In this document: one piece after another, positions 62,190-64,000 of the stretch | How positions within the stretch are numbered: the first letter of the stretch is position 1 | Layout: each line of letters opens with the position of its first letter | Assembly (NCBI GenBank): GCA_039655645.1 | Contig: CM077343.1 | Coordinates: 47,460,032-47,524,031, forward strand | DNA: 64,000 nucleotides | Reading direction: 5' to 3' | Source: Ammopiptanthus mongolicus | Lineage: Eukaryota > Streptophyta > Magnoliopsida > Fabales > Fabaceae | The notes under the pieces: generated by a model | Databases searched by the model: none | What the model saw: only the letters and a program-made list of their open reading frames with translations | What the model was told of the DNA's origin: nothing | Made by a program: the position numbers and the translations under genes

Positions 62190-64000
62190 CTCGGCTTCTT
62201 CAGGAAACATGTAGGTATTTCTGTTATCTTTCTAACAAAACCAAGATCACTTCGTTAGGACGAGCATATCTCAAAATACGACATTTCGGACGATTGATTA
62301 TCGGCAGCAGACGCTTGACATCAATCTTCAGTCTTTTGCTGTTGCAGCTTTTGTACTTTTGTCTTTACTCACGCTATTTTTATCTTTCTTCTGTTGGAGT
62401 TGCTAAGATTTTGTCTTCTTGTATTATAGTACTTGATGCTTCAGAACTTTTTGAAAAGGGTACCTCATTTTCTGGTCATGCTTGGACTTTGAATATCTTA
62501 ATACTTCAATCAAAATTACTTCTCCACCCATCATAATGTCGGTATTCTGAGTAAACGCTTGATCAGCTTCACGGACTCTTCTTAAAAGAGCTAAGGCGCT
62601 TGATTATCTACTTGGCACATTCACAAGGCTATTTAACTCGTAGCATTCTGACCATTCAGCGTATTATGCTTCTTTGACCCTATTACTGGCCGAATTAGGA
62701 TTCAATGTCTTCATGAAACTTGTTTATATGGATATTAGCTTTAATGAGACATCGATTTCATCCAATTCGAATACCATCAGCTCAATATATGGCCATCAGA
62801 CGCAGCAAAGGTATGACAGTCAGGAATGACATCACGTCACCGACTTACGGATGCATGTTGACAAAGATAGAGATCGATTCCGCTCTTGACCTCTTCACGA
62901 GAGTTGCAGATAATTCTTTCAGCATTCTAACGATACCAAGATCGATACTTTTGAAAACCTAAAGCTCCAGAAACTGTCAGCATAAGGTTGCATATTCGAA
63001 TTGTCACGAACAGTATCACACGGTACTTCTCTTATCTTTCTAACAAAACCAAGATCACTTCATTAGGACGAGCATACCTCGAAATACGACGTTTCGGACG
63101 CTTGATTATCGACAGTAGATGCTTGACATCAATCTTTACTGTTTTTGCTTTTGCAGCTTTTTTACTTTTGTCTTTATTCACGCTTTTTTTCTCTTTCTTC
63201 TATTAGAGTTGCTGAAGCTTTTGTCCTTTTCTATTACAGTACTTGATGCTTCAAAACTTTATTGAAAATGGTACCTCATTTTCTGGCCAAGCTTGGGCTT
63301 TGAATATCTTAATACTTCTATCAAAATTAATTCTCCACCCATCATAATGTTCTGTATTCTGAGTAGACGATTGATTAGCTTCACTGGACGCTTCTTAAAA
63401 GAGCTAAAGCGCTTGGTTTTCCACTTGGCACATTCACAAGGCTATTTAACTCATAGCATTCGGACCATTTAGCGTATTATGCTTCTTTGACCCTGTTACT
63501 GGCCGAATTACGATTCGATGTCTTCATGAAACTTGTTTATATGGATATTAGCTCTAATGAGAATCCGGTTTCGTTCAATTCGAACACCATCAGCTCAATA
63601 TATGGCATCAGACGCAACAAAGGTATGACAGTCAGGAACGACATCACGTCACCAACTTACGGATGCATTTTGACAAAGATAGAGATCGATTTCACTCTTG
63701 ACCTCTTGACGAGAGTTGCAGATATTTCTTTGAGCCTTTCAACGATACCGAGATCGATAATTTTGAACACCCAAAGCTCAAGAAATTGTCAGCAGACGGT
63801 TGCATGTTCTGATTGTCACGAACAGTATCACATCTCAAGATTGAAGAAGGAATTTCACTCCGATAGAGACTGATTCAGATCTTGACTTCTGCGTGAAACA
63901 GGTAGGAATTTATCATATCTTTCTAAAAAAACTAAGATTACTTCATTAGAACGAGCGTACCTCAAAATACGACGTATCCGACGCTAGATTATCGGCTGCA
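62190..64000 (+). repeat. S-L-L trimer HOR, copy 3 (cut by window end)
   Basis: Landmarks 62713 (S) and 63526 (L). Offset from copy 2 is 2574-2575 owing to small deletions around 62330-62570, including GTCGGTATTC for GTCCGGTATTC and ACGGACTC for ACCAGACTC. The S monomer here reads TTTATATGG rather than the TTGATATGG of copies 1 and 2. The window ends inside its second monomer, so the HOR continues beyond. Confidence 0.9.

Larger units (their letters stand above)
1..64000 (+). repeat. Head-to-tail satellite array, ~812/884 bp monomers
   Basis: The same sequence blocks recur in the same order about every 812 or 884 bp across the window. Landmark positions (A of ATGAAACTTG or its variant) include 677, 1552, 2435, 3247, 4060, 4763, 5646, 6459, 18633, 25666, 37549, 47266, 57559 and 63526. 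No inverted monomer and no unique DNA between monomers was seen. Monomer layout from the landmark in a short copy (6459-7270): conserved 5' block; site of the 72 bp length difference at about +307; a CpG-rich block with two GACGCTTGA motifs at about +380 to +415; T-rich tract at about +425 to +490; TTACAG-like block near +520; KpnI site GGTACC at about +555; CCCATCATAATG block at about +625; a second GACGCTT cluster at about +650 to +700. Family unknown to me; the eukaryotic satellite assignment is an inference. Confidence 0.97.

Noticed and set aside
1..64000. CRISPR array or prokaryotic operon
   Set aside because: Repeats are 812-884 bp without short spacers, with no cas-like frames, ribosome-binding-site pattern or intergenic unique DNA.
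1..64000. rDNA, histone or other multigene tandem array
   Set aside because: No rRNA, tRNA or recognisable histone motif in the monomer. The basic minus-strand frames have no histone-fold signature I can identify.

Overview
The whole 64 kb window is one head-to-tail tandem array of a long satellite monomer. I find no ordinary gene, RNA gene, transposon or CRISPR array, and no unique flanking DNA. About 77 monomers can be placed using one landmark present in nearly every copy: the ATGAAACTTG of a conserved GATTCGATGTCTTCATGAAA block (first at 677, last at 63526). All copies lie in the same orientation and the array runs off both ends. The length, tandem organisation, nested higher-order repeats (HORs), lack of genes and a scaffold gap point to a eukaryotic, probably heterochromatic, satellite. 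The DNA is AT-rich (about 60% or a little more by eye) but CpG is not visibly depleted. I do not recognise the satellite and cannot name the organism.

Monomers come in two length classes: short (S, about 811-813 bp) and long (L, about 883-885 bp). They differ mainly by one segment of about 72 bp, about 305 bp after the landmark. Read as S and L, the window has four regimes: (1) 1-5645, mixed S L L S S S L; (2) 5646-18632, 16 consecutive S monomers, strongly homogenised; (3) 18633-47265, about 35 L monomers (two carry the same large internal deletion), containing a 5.06 kb HOR duplicated in tandem (25453-30506 and 30507-35566), a 1768 bp dimer in two copies (about 41140-44675) and two arms of an older duplication offset by about 18 kb; (4) 47266-64000, first a mostly alternating S L stretch with an N gap (48846-49127) and many small indels, then a clean S L L trimer HOR of about 2580 bp from about 57030 to the window end.

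The array shows footprints of unequal crossing-over (HOR junctions in shared sequence), replication slippage or end joining (several internal deletions with 2-7 bp microhomology) and probably gene conversion (a patch of about 400 bp at 38.3-38.7 kb). Small open frames occur on both strands. They shift frame between monomers, differ between length classes and carry many replacement changes, so I treat them as non-coding by-products or relics. The most useful content is the evolutionary architecture: a two-length code that marks HOR domains, with recombination junctions readable in the sequence.
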